Source: Brevundimonas huaxiensis
GTDB taxonomy: Bacteria > Pseudomonadota > Alphaproteobacteria > Caulobacterales > Caulobacteraceae
Direction: 5' to 3'
Length of the DNA stretch: 64,000 bases
NCBI RefSeq assembly: GCF_014218725.1
Contig: NZ_JABBJE010000002.1
Location: forward strand, 248,001 to 312,000
Shown here: piece by piece, positions 1-10,321 of the stretch
Numbering within the stretch: position 1 is the stretch's first letter
Layout: each line of letters begins with the position of its first letter
Position numbers and translations under genes: made by a program
The notes under the pieces: model-generated
Database searches by the model: none
The model's input: only the letters and a program-made list of their open reading frames with translations
Told to the model about the DNA's origin: nothing

Positions 1-1123
1 ATTGGCCAGCGCCTGCTGAATCTGGATGCGGTCGGCCAGAACCTGATCGTCGTCCTCTTCCACATCCAGAGCGATCGTCGTGTCGGTGTCCTGTCCCGTC
101 AGGGCGAAGACCGGCGCCAGGTCGAGGACGATCAGCGAGGCGCGCTCTTCGGTAAAGGACCGCGAACCTGTCGCGACCTGTTCGCGCATGCGCCGAATGA
201 TGTCGCCCGCGCGCAGCAACTGCGTCTTGGCCAGGTCGATGGTCTTGGCCGGCCCTTCCGCGACCGTTCCCAGCCGGGTCAGTTCGGCCTGGCCGGCATG
301 CAGATACACGGTGGCGGCGGTCAGCGGCTGGTTCAGTTCGTGGGCCAGGGTCGCGGCCATTTCCCCCATTGAGTTCAGACGCCAGACGCTGCTGAGCTTG
401 TCGTTCAGATCGCGCTCGCCCTTGCGGATCGTCTCGGCCTGGCTCTGATCGCCCAGCGTCAGCACGATGTGTTCGGGAGCGATGTCGTCAGGCAGGACAT
501 TGGCGTGGAGCGTCAGCGACGGCCCGGGTGTATTTATACTGCCGCTCGTCCAAGGTCCGGAGGACGGGCCCAGAACCTCGCCCCCTTGGCGAGCCTTCGC
601 CAGGGCCGCATCGTCGAAGCCGGGCAGTAGCGATCCGAAAGGCTGCGCCATCGCCGCGTCTCGATCCACACGCAGCAGATCGGCGGCGGCCGGGGTCACG
701 CGGCGCGTCCGCCCCTCACGATCCAGCGTCACGATCGGCGTCGTGGCCACAATGGTGTCGAGCAGCATCTCGCGCAGCGCCAAGTCACGCGTCAGGGCGC
801 GGGCCTGTTCCAGGGCGTCGATTAGCCGACGACAGACCTCTGCGATGACCCAGGCGATGACCGCAAAAAGCGCGGCGTTGGTCGCCGCATCCAGCACGCT
901 TTCGCGATGCACCAGCCACAGATTAGCCCCGATGGCCAACAGGATCGCCAGCACGACCGCCCCCCCTTTGCGCCAGCAGAGCCGTAACAATCACCGCCGG
1001 GACCAGCGGCAGATAATAGAAGTTTCCAAACGGTTCGAGCGCGCTACGAACCAGCGTCGCCACAAGGACAGCCAGGCACGCGATCAAGACCCCGCTCCAC
1101 CATGTCCTGGACCTGAAGATCAT
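1..1123 (-). pseudogene. FixL-type membrane sensor histidine kinase, frameshifted and cut by the window edge
   Basis: On the minus strand an ATG at 1123 opens a hydrophobic N-terminus (two predicted membrane segments, DUF4118-like) that soon meets a stop at 923-925. If one G is removed from the seven-G run at 960-966, the frame stays open to base 1. That continuation holds a PAS-like region (about 480-800) and a kinase H-box AATLAHELNQPLTA, with the phospho-accepting His codon at 340-342. This H-box form is typical of FixL/DctB-class kinases. The ATPase domain lies outside the window. A restart in the second frame (a TTG just upstream of the G run) is possible but would drop the membrane anchor. 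The product would pair with an unseen response regulator. The frame break may be real or a homopolymer miscall. Confidence 0.75.
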
Positions 1124-1438
1124 GTCTTCGTGATGTTCCTGGGCCGCTGGATATATTTCACCGGAGTATGAATTGGGATGCGAGAACTCGCCAAAACTTG
1201 GGCTGACGGGCGTCGCCGCTTTTCTGACAACTTTTGTATAGGCTCGTTTCGACTACGTGAACATACGTATTCGCTCAAAATCGGTTTGGAGTGACGAGCA
1301 CCCCTGCCGATGACGCAGCCCGGAGGCCGCGCGACACTCCTCACGGGTTACGCAATCCTACATACAGTCCGGTTCAGATTTAATATTAATCATCGCCTCA
1401 TCCTTGGGCTTCAGAATGCAGAAGCTTCAGGGATCACC
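1124..1438. other. Intergenic region between the divergent sensor kinase and porin genes
   Basis: About 315 bases with no convincing gene. It must hold both divergent promoters. Its right half is AT-richer than the surroundings. It contains one clear inverted repeat, listed separately. An in-frame upstream ATG at 1310 would extend the porin by 43 residues, but the extension has no signal-peptide character. Confidence 0.6.
1254..1269. promoter_or_regulatory. Inverted repeat TACGT-N6-ACGTA, possible operator
   Basis: A perfect 5-base inverted repeat, TACGT and ACGTA separated by six bases, lies in the divergent intergenic region about 170 bases before the porin start and 130 bases before the kinase start. 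TACGTA-like half sites are known for some FixJ/LuxR-type response regulators, which would fit the FixL-like kinase. That link is inference. Confidence 0.35.
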
Positions 1439-2116
1439 ATGTTTCGTTCGTCAGCCTTCTTTGTTGTCGCGGCAGTAGGCCTCGCAGCACCGATCAACGC
1501 CCAGGCCCAATCGTTCGGCCTCGATGTCGGTGTCGCCAGCCAGTATGTCGGCAAAGGGCTGGGCAAGAGCAATCAGGACGTTGCGCCTTTCGCCAAGGCC
1601 GAAGCCGGCTTCGGCGAAGGCTACGCCAGCGTCTTCGTCTCTGACGCCGCCGGATCGCAAGGCTACGACATGGAAATCGTCAGCATGGTCGGTTGGCGCC
1701 CCAAGGCGGGCGGCTTCACCCTCGATCTGGGCGTTATGAACCGCGATCTGCCAGGATCGCGCGCCGGCGTCGACAAAAACTACTGGGAATATCAGGCGGA
1801 CGCTTCACGCAAGCTGGGCCCCGTGGCGACGCGCCTGCGCGTCAACTATTCGCCCGACGGCTTTGCGGCGACGAAAGAGGCCTGGTGGCTGGAGTTGCAA
1901 GGCACGGTCGCCGTCGCCGCCAAGACAAAGATTTCGGCCGGCGTCGCCAACCGCATGGCCGACGGCGGTGTCGATTACAACGCCTGGAACGTCGGCGCCA
2001 AACAGAAGCTGACCGACGCCTTGGCCGTCGATCTGCGCTGGTACGACACCGACCGCCACAGCGCAGGCGAACCCTACGAGGGTCGTCTCGTCGCCGCCGC
2101 CACCTATTCTTTCTGA
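1439..2116 (+). CDS. TorF family putative porin (outer-membrane beta-barrel)
   Basis: A 225-residue protein starting at the ATG at 1439, chosen because it begins a good Sec signal peptide (MFRSSAFF..., hydrophobic core, cleavage after AQA near residue 22). The mature part has alternating strands and ends in YSF, the aromatic C-terminus expected for a beta-barrel recognised by BAM. The SQYVGKGLGKSN start and the DLRWYDTDRH block near the end match the TorF/Gcw_chp putative porin family, and also a second copy at 17398-18114. The substrate is unknown. The gene sits between a sensor kinase and the chemotaxis operon but has its own upstream region, so it is probably separately transcribed. Confidence 0.8.
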   Translation: MFRSSAFFVVAAVGLAAPINAQAQSFGLDVGVASQYVGKGLGKSNQDVAPFAKAEAGFGEGYASVFVSDAAGSQGYDMEIVSMVGWRPKAGGFTLDLGVMNRDLPGSRAGVDKNYWEYQADASRKLGPVATRLRVNYSPDGFAATKEAWWLELQGTVAVAAKTKISAGVANRMADGGVDYNAWNVGAKQKLTDALAVDLRWYDTDRHSAGEPYEGRLVAAATYSF

Positions 2117-2143
2117 GTAACCGATCCACCGGGGGATGCTGAG

Positions 2144-4093
2144 TTGAAGTTGATTGAAAATATGCCCGTCGGCCGCAAGCTGTTCGCGGCCTTTGGTCTC
2201 GTTCTGGCGGCGATCGCCGTTATGGGCGTCGTCGTCGTCACCAGCCTGCTCCAGTTGGAGAAGGCCGGCGAAGTGCGCACGGTGGAAAACCAGGTCAATC
2301 GCACCACGGCGACGGCCGAGTTCTACATGGCCCGCCAGGAGAACGCCTTCCGTGGCTACCTCCTGTCTCAGGATCCCTACTACATTGAACGCGTCGATGC
2401 GCACCGCGCCAAGTTCCTGGCGGCCATGGACGAGCTGCGCGGCGAACTTCCCGCCGACCGCGCCGCCCTGGTTGACAAGGCCGTGGAAGGCAATGCGACC
2501 TGGTACAAGAATGTCGTGGAAGCCGGTTCTGCGATGGTGCGCGACGGTCGCGCGGCCCAGGCCGTTCAAATGGTCGGCCGCAACGGAACGGCCGACAACT
2601 ACGTCGCGCCGGTCGAAGACACGATCGACCAGATCAAGAGCGCCAACGATGTGGCGCGCAAGGCCTCGACCGAGGCTCAGGCCGCCGCCAGCCGCACCGC
2701 GCTGATCGCCACGATCGTAGGCCTGATCTCGGCCTTGGTGATCGCCGTCATCGCCGGTTTCGTCGCAACGCGCTCCATCGTGCGCCCGATCTTCACGATG
2801 ATCGGCTATATGCAAAAGCTGATGGCCGGCGACACCGACATCAAGGTCGCCAGCGCCGAGCGCAAAGATGAGTTCGGCAGGATGGGTCAGGCCATCGTGG
2901 CCTTCCGCGACGCCGCGATCGAAAAGGTCCGCGTCGAGCAGGACGCGCTGTCGCAGCGCTCGATGTCCGAGCAGGAACGCGCCGAACGCGAGGCCGAAAA
3001 GGCGCGCGAGGCCGCCGAGGACGCCCGGGCCATCGCAGCCTTGGGCCAGGGCCTGTCGGCCATGTCGAACGGCGATCTCACCCACCGCATCGACATCGAA
3101 TTCAGCGCCAAGTCCGCTCAGCTGAAAACCGACTTCAACGCTGCGATCTCCCAGCTGCAACAGGCCGTCTCGGTCGTGGTCAACAATGTCTCGGGCATCC
3201 GCTCGGGCGCCGGCGAAATCTCGCAGGCCGCGGACGATCTTTCGCGCCGCACCGAACAGCAGGCCGCCTCGCTGGAGGAAACTGCTGCGGCCCTGGATGA
3301 AATCACCGCCACGGTGAACAAGACCGCCTCGGGCGCCCGCCAAGCCTCCGACGTGGTTCAGGCCGCGCGCGGCGACGCCGAAAAGAGCGGCATCATCGTC
3401 CGCGACGCCGTCCAGGCCATGACCGCCATCGAAGGCTCGTCCAACCAGATCAATCAGATCATCGGCGTGATCGATGAAATCGCTTTCCAGACCAACCTTC
3501 TGGCCCTGAACGCGGGCGTAGAGGCCGCGCGCGCCGGCGAGGCCGGTCGTGGCTTCGCCGTCGTCGCCTCGGAAGTTCGCGCCCTGGCCCAGCGGTCGGC
3601 CGAGGCCGCCAAGGAGATCAAGACCCTGATCTCGGCCTCGACCGGTCAGGTTGGCTCGGGCGTCAAACTGGTCGGCGAGACCGGCGAGGCCCTGCAACGG
3701 ATCGTGGACCGTGTCGCCGAGATCGACAGCCTGGTGACCGAAATCGCGGCCTCGGCCCAGGAACAGGCCGTCGGTCTGGCCCAGGTCAACACCGCCGTGA
3801 ACCAGATGGACCAGGTCACCCAGCAGAACGCGGCCATGGTCGAGCAGTCCACCGCCGCCAGCCATTCGCTGGCTCAGGAGGCCGAGAGCCTGAAAGCCTC
3901 GGTGGCCCAGTTCCGCGTCGGCGCCTCGTCGCCGCGCGCCGCTGCGCCTGCGCCGGTTCGGACCCCTGCGCCCGTCGCCAAGCCCGCTGCCCGCTCCAGC
4001 CACATGGTGGCCGCGCTGAAGACTATCGGCCGTGGCGGCGCCGCACCCAAGCCTCAAGCCGCCGCCGTCGAAGACGGTTGGGAGGAGTTCTGA
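2144..4093 (+). CDS. mcpA: Methyl-accepting chemotaxis protein, first gene of the che operon
   Basis: A 649-residue transmembrane chemoreceptor. It has a membrane segment at about 12-35, a periplasmic helical sensor of about 150 residues resembling CHASE3 ([12 protein letters not shown] motif), a second membrane segment at about 185-210, then HAMP and a long cytoplasmic coiled coil. The hyper-conserved signalling tip is present around [20 protein letters not shown]. The protein ends in GWEEF, which resembles the xWxxF tether pentapeptide that recruits CheR and CheB. I chose the TTG at 2144 because a GGGGGA ribosome site lies seven bases upstream; the next ATG would remove the cytoplasmic leader. 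The stop overlaps the start of cheX, so it leads the operon. Confidence 0.93.
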   Translation: MKLIENMPVGRKLFAAFGLVLAAIAVMGVVVVTSLLQLEKAGEVRTVENQVNRTTATAEFYMARQENAFRGYLLSQDPYYIERVDAHRAKFLAAMDELRGELPADRAALVDKAVEGNATWYKNVVEAGSAMVRDGRAAQAVQMVGRNGTADNYVAPVEDTIDQIKSANDVARKASTEAQAAASRTALIATIVGLISALVIAVIAGFVATRSIVRPIFTMIGYMQKLMAGDTDIKVASAERKDEFGRMGQAIVAFRDAAIEKVRVEQDALSQRSMSEQERAEREAEKAREAAEDARAIAALGQGLSAMSNGDLTHRIDIEFSAKSAQLKTDFNAAISQLQQAVSVVVNNVSGIRSGAGEISQAADDLSRRTEQQAASLEETAAALDEITATVNKTASGARQASDVVQAARGDAEKSGIIVRDAVQAMTAIEGSSNQINQIIGVIDEIAFQTNLLALNAGVEAARAGEAGRGFAVVASEVRALAQRSAEAAKEIKTLISASTGQVGSGVKLVGETGEALQRIVDRVAEIDSLVTEIAASAQEQAVGLAQVNTAVNQMDQVTQQNAAMVEQSTAASHSLAQEAESLKASVAQFRVGASSPRAAAPAPVRTPAPVAKPAARSSHMVAALKTIGRGGAAPKPQAAAVEDGWEEF

Positions 4094-4368
4094 TGACCGA
4101 AACCCTGATCCTGTCCGACGTGCTGGACCTGAATGCGGCCGAGCCCTTGAAGGCCGAACTGCTGGCCCTGCGCGGTCATCCGGTGGTCCTAGACGCCTCC
4201 GCGGTCCAGCGCCTGGGCGGCCTGTGCCTGCAGATCCTGCTGTCGGCGCGAAAGACGTGGGCGGCCGACGGCGTCAACCTAAGTTTAGGGTCTGTGTCCC
4301 AATATTGGACGGAACAATGGGCGGCCTACGGCGCGCCGGACTTCAACACCGAGGGGGCGTTGGCATGA
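4093..4368 (+). CDS. cheX: STAS-domain protein CheX of the chemotaxis operon
   Basis: A 91-residue single STAS domain (anti-sigma-factor-antagonist fold), beginning at ATG 4093 that overlaps the mcp stop by one base (TGATG). The central LDASAVQRLGGLCLQILL block corresponds to the STAS loop and helix that carries the phosphorylatable residue in SpoIIAA-like proteins, and a Ser/Thr in this region is not obvious. In the Caulobacter che cluster the gene at this place is called cheX; it should not be confused with the CheC/CheX phosphatase family. Its role in chemotaxis is not established from sequence. Confidence 0.8.
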   Translation: MTETLILSDVLDLNAAEPLKAELLALRGHPVVLDASAVQRLGGLCLQILLSARKTWAADGVNLSLGSVSQYWTEQWAAYGAPDFNTEGALA

Positions 4369-4730
4369 CCAAGACCGTTCTGACGATCGACGATTCACGC
4401 ACCATGCGCGACATGCTGCTGATGGCGCTGGAAGACGCGGGCTATACCGTGATCCAGGCGGTGGACGGCGTGGACGGTCTGGAGACCCTGGCGTCCAAGG
4501 GCGCCGATGTCATCATCACCGATATCAACATGCCGCGCATGGACGGCTTCGGCGTCATCGAGGGCGTGCGCGCCGATCCGAACCACCGCACGACCCCGGT
4601 GCTGGTGCTGACGACCGAAAGCGACGTCGAGAAGAAGGCGCGCGCCCGCGCCGCCGGCGCCACCGGCTGGATCGTCAAGCCGTTCGACCCCGCAAAGCTG
4701 GTGGACGCCGTCCGCCGCGTCGCCGCTTGA
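4365..4730 (+). CDS. cheY: Chemotaxis response regulator CheY (first copy)
   Basis: A 121-residue stand-alone receiver domain. Acidic pair D9-D10, phospho-accepting D53 (TDINMP), Thr in VLVLTTESD and Lys in IVKPFDP are all present. It receives phosphate from CheA and would act on the flagellar motor or as a phosphate sink. The ATG at 4365 overlaps the cheX stop by four bases, implying translational coupling. It corresponds by position to cheYI of Caulobacter. Which of the three CheY copies contacts the motor cannot be told from sequence. Confidence 0.9.
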   Translation: MTKTVLTIDDSRTMRDMLLMALEDAGYTVIQAVDGVDGLETLASKGADVIITDINMPRMDGFGVIEGVRADPNHRTTPVLVLTTESDVEKKARARAAGATGWIVKPFDPAKLVDAVRRVAA

Positions 4731-4772
4731 TCGCCTAACTCTGATCGCTGAAGCCCGCCGGACCCCGACCTA

Positions 4773-7025
4773 ATGGACGCCTTCGAAGCCATCAAAGCCA
4801 CCTTCTTCCAGGAATGCGACGAACTGCTCGCGGACCTGGAAGCCAAGCTGATGCTGCTTGAACAGGGTCAGACCGACCTGGAGACGATCAACGCCGTCTT
4901 CCGCGCCGTCCATTCGGTCAAGGGCGGGGCAGGGGCCTTCGGCCTGGAGGCCCTGGTCCGGTTCGCCCACGTCTTCGAGACCCTGATGGACGAACTGCGC
5001 GCGGGCCGTAAGCCGTGCGACGCGATCACCATCAAGACCCTGCTGCGCGCCTCCGACGTGCTGGCCGATCACATTCAGGCCGCGCAAGGGTTGATCCCGC
5101 CGGTGGACGAGGCGCGTTCCGCCGCCCTGGTCGCCGAAATGCAGGTCCTGACCCACGGCGGCGAGGCGCCGGTCGACGTCGAGGAAGACGAAGACGACTT
5201 CGGCTTCACCCCCATGGCCTTCGACATGGCGCTGGACGAGCCTGCGCCCCTGCTCATCGCCGATCTGGGCGCCGACCTGGGCGCCGACGCGCCGTCGGTC
5301 GGTTGGCGCATCGTGTTCAAGCCGATGGGCCGGATGTACGTGAACGCCAACGAGACCAGCCTGCTGCTGCGCGAGCTGGGTCGTCTCGGCCCGGTCACGG
5401 TCGTCGTGGACGACAGCGAGACGCCGACGCTGGACGCGCTGTCGATCGAGGACGGCTGCCTGACCTGGACGGTCGATCTGGCCGCCGCCGTCGATGAGGC
5501 GGCCGTGCGCGAGGTCTTCGATTTCGTCGAAAGCGACTGCGACCTGACCATCACACCTCTGGGCGCCGGCGGTGACGAACTCGCTGCGTTCGACGACGAA
5601 CCGGCCGCCGTCCTGCCTGCCAGCGACGATCTGGATATCGCCGCCCTGTTGGCCAAGGCTTCCGGCGCCGCCGCCGAGCCGGCGGCCGAGGTCGTACCGT
5701 TCGCTCCCCTAGAGCCCGAGCCGGCGCCGATCGCCGCTGCGCCCACTGTCGAGCCTCCGGCTGTCCCTGTCGCCGCACCCGTGACGGCGACGCCCGCGCC
5801 GGCTTCTGCCCCTGTCGCGCCTGCGCCGGTGACGATCCGCGTCGATCTTGATCGGGTTGATCGCCTGATCAACGTCGTCGGCGAACTGGTCATCCAGCAG
5901 GCCATGCTGTCGCAACGTGTGCTGGAAAGCGGCCTGGCCCGCTCCTCGGGCATCGCGCTCGGCCTCGAAGACCTGGAACTGCTGACCCGCGAGATCCAGG
6001 ACAGTGTCATGGCCATCCGCGCCCAGCCGGTGAAGTCGGTGTTCCAGCGCATGCCGCGCCTGGTCCGCGAAGTCGCCGACATGGTCTCCAAACAGGTCCG
6101 TCTGGTCACGGCCGGCGAGGACACCGAGGTCGACAAGACCGTGGTCGAACGCCTGGCCGAGCCCATCACCCATATGCTGCGCAACGCCATCGACCACGGG
6201 CTGGAAACGCCCGAAGAGCGCGTCGCCGCCGGCAAGCCGGCCGAGGGCACGGTGCGTCTCGCGGCCCTGCACCGCTCGGGTCGGATCGTCATCGAAATCT
6301 CCGACGACGGCCGCGGCATCAATCGCGAACGGGTCAAGAAGATCGCCATCGACAAGGGTCTGATCGCCGCCGACGCGCCCCTGACCGACGAGCAGATCGA
6401 CAATCTGATCTTCGCGCCGGGCTTCTCCACCGCCGCCGTCGTGTCCGACATCTCGGGCCGGGGCGTGGGCATGGACGTGGTCAAACGCTCGATCCAGGCC
6501 CTGGGCGGCCGCATCTCCATCAGCTCTGTGCCCGGCAAGGGCTCGACCTTCACCCTCAGCCTGCCGCTGACGCTGGCGGTGCTGGACGGCATGGTCGTCG
6601 CCGCCGCCGAACAGACGCTGATCGCGCCGCTGCCGGCCATCGTCGAGAGCCTGACCCCCCAAGCCGTCGACCTGCATTTCGTCGGCGGCGTGGATCCCGT
6701 CATCCGCTTCCGCGACCGCTTCCTGCCGCTGATCGACGTGGCCCTGATCATGGGCTTCCGCGAACAGCCGATGAACCCGACCGAAGGCGTCGCCGTGGTC
6801 GTCGAAACCGAAGGCGGCCAACAGGCGGCCCTGCTGTTCGACGCCATCCAGGGCCAGCGCCAGGTGGTCATCAAGAGCCTGGAAACCAACTACCAGCAGG
6901 TGGAGGGCGTCGCCGCCGCCACCATTCTGGGCGATGGCCGCGTCGCCCTGATCCTGGATGTCGACGTGCTGGTCACCGACATGCGCCGCAAATCCGTCCG
7001 TCCCGACTTCAAGCTCGCGAGCTGA
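4773..7025 (+). CDS. cheA: Chemotaxis histidine kinase CheA
   Basis: A 750-residue kinase that phosphorylates CheY and CheB in response to receptor state. Domains in order: an N-terminal Hpt domain with the phosphorylated His at residue 47 (AVHSVKGGAGAFG), an acidic stretch, an Ala/Pro-rich linker (about 300-350), the dimerisation helices, the HATPase domain with N-box (LRNAIDHGLE), DDGRGI and GRGVGMDVV glycine boxes, and a C-terminal CheW-like domain. No separate receiver domain. It begins 42 bases after the first cheY and is followed four bases later by cheW. Confidence 0.95.
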   Translation: MDAFEAIKATFFQECDELLADLEAKLMLLEQGQTDLETINAVFRAVHSVKGGAGAFGLEALVRFAHVFETLMDELRAGRKPCDAITIKTLLRASDVLADHIQAAQGLIPPVDEARSAALVAEMQVLTHGGEAPVDVEEDEDDFGFTPMAFDMALDEPAPLLIADLGADLGADAPSVGWRIVFKPMGRMYVNANETSLLLRELGRLGPVTVVVDDSETPTLDALSIEDGCLTWTVDLAAAVDEAAVREVFDFVESDCDLTITPLGAGGDELAAFDDEPAAVLPASDDLDIAALLAKASGAAAEPAAEVVPFAPLEPEPAPIAAAPTVEPPAVPVAAPVTATPAPASAPVAPAPVTIRVDLDRVDRLINVVGELVIQQAMLSQRVLESGLARSSGIALGLEDLELLTREIQDSVMAIRAQPVKSVFQRMPRLVREVADMVSKQVRLVTAGEDTEVDKTVVERLAEPITHMLRNAIDHGLETPEERVAAGKPAEGTVRLAALHRSGRIVIEISDDGRGINRERVKKIAIDKGLIAADAPLTDEQIDNLIFAPGFSTAAVVSDISGRGVGMDVVKRSIQALGGRISISSVPGKGSTFTLSLPLTLAVLDGMVVAAAEQTLIAPLPAIVESLTPQAVDLHFVGGVDPVIRFRDRFLPLIDVALIMGFREQPMNPTEGVAVVVETEGGQQAALLFDAIQGQRQVVIKSLETNYQQVEGVAAATILGDGRVALILDVDVLVTDMRRKSVRPDFKLAS

Positions 7026-7028
7026 ACC

Positions 7029-7484
7029 ATGACCGAAGCCAAAGATCTCCAGCGTGAACTGATCGCCTTCCGCATCGGCAGTCAGGAATTCTGCGTCGAC
7101 ATCATGTCGGTGCGCGAAATCCGCGGCTGGACGCCGGCGACGCCTCTGCCCCGTTCGCCGGGATATATGAAGGGCGTCATCAACCTGCGCGGCACGGTCC
7201 TGCCGATCATCGACCTGGGCGCGCGCTTCGGTCTGACGACCTCGGAACCGACGGCGCGTCACGTCATCATGGTGGCCCATATCGGCGGCCGCATGGTCGG
7301 CCTGCTGGTCGACGCCGTGTCCGACATCCTGCAGATGAGCGAGGCCTCGGTCCAGCCGACGCCCGACGTCGCCAGCGATCAGGTCAAGACCTTCGTCAAG
7401 GGTATCTTTTCGATCGACGGCCGCATGATCAGCCTGATCGAACTGGATTACATCCTGCCGCAAGTCGAGGCCGAAGCCGCATGA
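7029..7484 (+). CDS. cheW: Chemotaxis coupling protein CheW
   Basis: A 151-residue CheW domain that links the receptor tip to CheA. Typical features are visible: the [13 protein letters not shown] strand, the [17 protein letters not shown] core and the late V-D-V segment [11 protein letters not shown]. It sits directly between cheA and cheR, with its last four bases overlapping the cheR start, as in the Caulobacter operon. Confidence 0.95.
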   Translation: MTEAKDLQRELIAFRIGSQEFCVDIMSVREIRGWTPATPLPRSPGYMKGVINLRGTVLPIIDLGARFGLTTSEPTARHVIMVAHIGGRMVGLLVDAVSDILQMSEASVQPTPDVASDQVKTFVKGIFSIDGRMISLIELDYILPQVEAEAA

Positions 7485-8341
7485 CCGCCGCCGCCGGCCG
7501 GGGATCCATCGTCGAGGGCGAGTTCGTCTTCACCGCCGAGGATTTCCGCCACATCGCCCAGATGCTGCACGCCCATGCGGGCATCGCTCTGAACGAGGGC
7601 AAGGCCGCGCTCGTGTATTCGCGCCTGGCCAAGCGTCTGCGCACCCTGGGTCTGACCAGCTTCCGCGACTACTGCGCCCTGGTCGAGGGCGTGGACGGCG
7701 TGGACGAGCGCCAGAAGATGACGGCGGCCCTGACCACCAACGTCACCCGCTTCTATCGCGAGCCGCACCATTTCGACGACCTGCGCGACCGGGTCATGCC
7801 CGAACTGGCGGCGCGCGCCCGCGCCGGCGGCCGGGTCCGTCTGTGGTCGGCGGCCTGTTCGAACGGGCAGGAGCCCTATTCGATGGCGCTGACCGTGCTT
7901 CAGGCCCTGCCCGAGGCGGCCGAGCTGGATGTGCGTATCCTGGCCACCGACATCGATCCCAACATGGTCGCCCAGGGCCACGACGGCGTCTATTCCGAAG
8001 AGGCGCTGGAGCTCGCGCCTGTCACGCTGTGGCGCAAATATTTCGACCGCGCCGATCGCGGCCAGTGGGTCGCGGGCGCGCAGCTGAAGCGCCTGGTCAG
8101 CTTCAAGGAGCTGAACCTGATCGGCGACTGGCCCATGAAGGGCAAGTTCGACGTCATCTTCTGCCGCAACGTCGTCATCTACTTTGACGACGCGACCCAG
8201 GAGCGGGTGTGGAAGCGGTTCACCCCGCTGATGAACCCCGGCGCGACCCTCTACATCGGTCACTCCGAACGCGTCTCCGGCCCGGCGACCAGCCAGCTTC
8301 AGACCGCCGGCCTGACCACCTATCGCCTGGGTGGCGCATGA
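7481..8341 (+). CDS. cheR: Chemoreceptor glutamate methyltransferase CheR
   Basis: A 286-residue S-adenosylmethionine-dependent methyltransferase that methylates receptor glutamates for adaptation. The N-terminal helical domain is followed by the methyltransferase fold with [15 protein letters not shown] (SAM-binding motif), ATDID and [14 protein letters not shown]. The GHSERV segment near the end is also conserved in the family. The upstream receptor carries a tether-like C-terminus that could bind the beta-subdomain of CheR. It overlaps cheW and cheB by four bases each. Confidence 0.95.
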   Translation: MTAAAGRGSIVEGEFVFTAEDFRHIAQMLHAHAGIALNEGKAALVYSRLAKRLRTLGLTSFRDYCALVEGVDGVDERQKMTAALTTNVTRFYREPHHFDDLRDRVMPELAARARAGGRVRLWSAACSNGQEPYSMALTVLQALPEAAELDVRILATDIDPNMVAQGHDGVYSEEALELAPVTLWRKYFDRADRGQWVAGAQLKRLVSFKELNLIGDWPMKGKFDVIFCRNVVIYFDDATQERVWKRFTPLMNPGATLYIGHSERVSGPATSQLQTAGLTTYRLGGA

Positions 8342-9375
8342 GCCCCGTCCGCGTCCTCGTCGTCGACGACAGCCTGACCATGCGCGGGCTGATCTCGGCT
8401 GCCCTGAAGTCGGATCCTGAGATCGAGGTCGTCGGCACCGCCGCCGATCCCATCGAGGCCCGCGCCGCGATCAAGGCCCTGAACCCCGACGTCATTACGC
8501 TCGACGTCGAAATGCCCAACATGAACGGCTTGGAGTTCCTAGAAAAGATCATGCGGCTGCGACCCATGCCGGTGGTCATGGTCTCGACCCTGACGGCGGC
8601 GGGCACGGACGTCACGCTCGCCGCGCTCGAGATCGGCGCCGTGGATGCTGTGGCCAAGCCAGCGGTGGCCAGCGTCGACGCCTTCCACGACCTGATCGGC
8701 AAGGTGAAGACGGCCGCCCGTTCGCGCGTCCGCGCCCGCGGCGATACGCCCGGCGCCGCCGAGGCGCCGCGCGCCTATCACGCCGACCCCAATCAGATCC
8801 TCGCCATCGGTTCTTCCACCGGCGGGGTCGAGGCTCTGCTGACCGTGCTCAGCGGCTTCCCTCTGGACTGCCCCGCGACCGTCATCACCCAGCATATGCC
8901 GGCGACCTTCACCGCCAGCTTCGCCGCCCGTCTGGACCGCGCCTGCGCCCCGACCGTGACCGAGGCGGTGGACGGGGCCCCGCTGAAGGCCGGCCACATC
9001 TATCTGGCCCCCGGCGGCGCAACCCATCTTGAGGTCTCGGGCGGCCTGACGCCCCGTTGCCGCCTGATCGCCAGCGATCCCGTCAACGGCCACCGTCCGT
9101 CGGTCGATGTGATGTTCGACTCCGTCGCCCGGCTGAAGCGTCCGATGACCGGCGTCATCCTGACCGGCATGGGCCGCGACGGCGCCAAGGGCCTGCTGGC
9201 CATGCGCCAGGCCGGCGGCCGCACCCTGGGTCAGGACGAGGCGACCTGCGTCGTCTACGGCATGCCCAAGGCCGCCTATGAAATCGGCGCCGTGGAGCGG
9301 CAGTTGCCGCTGCACCGCCTGTCCACCGCCATTCTCGAACTGTGCGCCGATCCGGCTGCGCGGTCTGTCGCCTAA
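8338..9375 (+). CDS. cheB: Chemotaxis protein-glutamate methylesterase CheB
   Basis: A 345-residue protein starting at ATG 8338, which overlaps the cheR stop. The receiver domain has D10-D11 and phospho-site D56 (LDVEMP). The C-terminal methylesterase domain shows the catalytic Ser in [11 protein letters not shown], the His in QHMP and the Asp in [12 protein letters not shown]. It demethylates or deamidates receptor glutamates when phosphorylated by CheA, opposing CheR. Confidence 0.95.
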   Translation: MSPVRVLVVDDSLTMRGLISAALKSDPEIEVVGTAADPIEARAAIKALNPDVITLDVEMPNMNGLEFLEKIMRLRPMPVVMVSTLTAAGTDVTLAALEIGAVDAVAKPAVASVDAFHDLIGKVKTAARSRVRARGDTPGAAEAPRAYHADPNQILAIGSSTGGVEALLTVLSGFPLDCPATVITQHMPATFTASFAARLDRACAPTVTEAVDGAPLKAGHIYLAPGGATHLEVSGGLTPRCRLIASDPVNGHRPSVDVMFDSVARLKRPMTGVILTGMGRDGAKGLLAMRQAGGRTLGQDEATCVVYGMPKAAYEIGAVERQLPLHRLSTAILELCADPAARSVA

Positions 9376-9390
9376 TCGGGAGCGTAACCT

Positions 9391-9780
9391 ATGCCCGCCG
9401 CCGCCTCACTTCACTGCCTGGTCGTCGACGATCAGATGACGATGCGCTCGCTGGTTCGCACCAGCCTGCAACAACTCGGCGTGCGCGAGATCCGCGAGGC
9501 CGCCGACGGAGAGATCGCCCTGCGCGAGATCGTGTCCAAGCCCGCGCACCTGATCATCTCCGACTACAATATGCCGAACCTGGACGGCCTAGGCCTGCTG
9601 CGCGCCGTGCGCGCCCACCCGCCGACCTCCAAGACCGCCTTCATCATGCTGACGGGCCGCGCCGACCGCGAGCTGGTCCAGCGCGCGGTGCAGTTCGGCG
9701 TCAACAACTACCTGGTCAAGCCTTTCACCGTCGCCCAGCTGAAGGGCAAGCTGGAAGCCGTCTTCGGTCCCCTGACATGA
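9391..9780 (+). CDS. cheY: Chemotaxis response regulator CheY (second copy)
   Basis: A 129-residue receiver domain with acidic pair D13-D14, phospho-site D58 (SDYNMP), Thr in IMLTGRAD and Lys in YLVKPF, so a competent phospho-acceptor. It is about 40 percent or so alike in pattern to the first copy but clearly distinct, arguing for separate targets. It begins 15 bases after cheB and overlaps cheD by four bases. It occupies the position of cheYII in Caulobacter. Confidence 0.9.
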   Translation: MPAAASLHCLVVDDQMTMRSLVRTSLQQLGVREIREAADGEIALREIVSKPAHLIISDYNMPNLDGLGLLRAVRAHPPTSKTAFIMLTGRADRELVQRAVQFGVNNYLVKPFTVAQLKGKLEAVFGPLT

Positions 9781-10319
9781 GTTTCGCCGCCCTGAAGGAC
9801 ACGGTCGAAAAGCGCGTCCACGTCGGTCAGGGCGAGCACTTCATCACGTCCGATCCCAACGTCGTGCTCAGCACCATCCTGGGGTCCTGCGTCGCCATGT
9901 GCGTGCGCGATCCGCTGGCGGGCGTCGGCGGCATGAACCACTTCCTGCTGCCCGAAGGCTCGGGCGCGGGCACCGACGCGGGGCGTCGCTACGGCGCCTA
10001 TGCGATGGAGCTTCTGATCAACGACATGCTCAAGGCCGGCGCCCGGCGCGACCGGCTGGAGGCCAAGCTGTTCGGTGGCGGCCGTATGTTCGACAGCCTG
10101 CGCGACGTGGGCCGCAGCAACGCCGACTTCGCCGAGAAATTCCTGCGCGACGAAGGCATTACCGTCGTGGGCGGCAGTCTGCGCGGCGATGGCGGACGGC
10201 GCCTGCACTACTGGCCCGTCACCGGCCGCGCCCTGCAGCGCGCCGTCACCGACGTCGTCGCGCCCAAGCCCGTGCCCGTCATGGCCCCGGTCGACACCGG
10301 CGCCCTGGAACTGTTCTGA
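9777..10319 (+). CDS. cheD: Chemoreceptor glutamine deamidase CheD
   Basis: A 180-residue CheD. The catalytic Cys lies in [15 protein letters not shown] and the catalytic His in [11 protein letters not shown], the hallmark pair of the family. CheD deamidates receptor glutamines to glutamates and can be held by CheC-like partners, none of which is seen here. Start ATG 9777 overlaps the second cheY stop by four bases. Confidence 0.93.
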   Translation: MSFAALKDTVEKRVHVGQGEHFITSDPNVVLSTILGSCVAMCVRDPLAGVGGMNHFLLPEGSGAGTDAGRRYGAYAMELLINDMLKAGARRDRLEAKLFGGGRMFDSLRDVGRSNADFAEKFLRDEGITVVGGSLRGDGGRRLHYWPVTGRALQRAVTDVVAPKPVPVMAPVDTGALELF

Positions 10320-10321
10320 AG

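Noticed and set aside
1805..4057. 750-codon open frame on the minus strand across porin and mcp
   Set aside because: It is the antisense shadow of the mcp gene; the protein is Gly/Asp/His-rich with no domain, as expected for antisense reading of high-GC codons.
5075..7463. Long minus-strand frames across cheA and cheW
   Set aside because: Shadows of cheA and cheW; composition is Ser/Arg or Asp/His-rich without domains.
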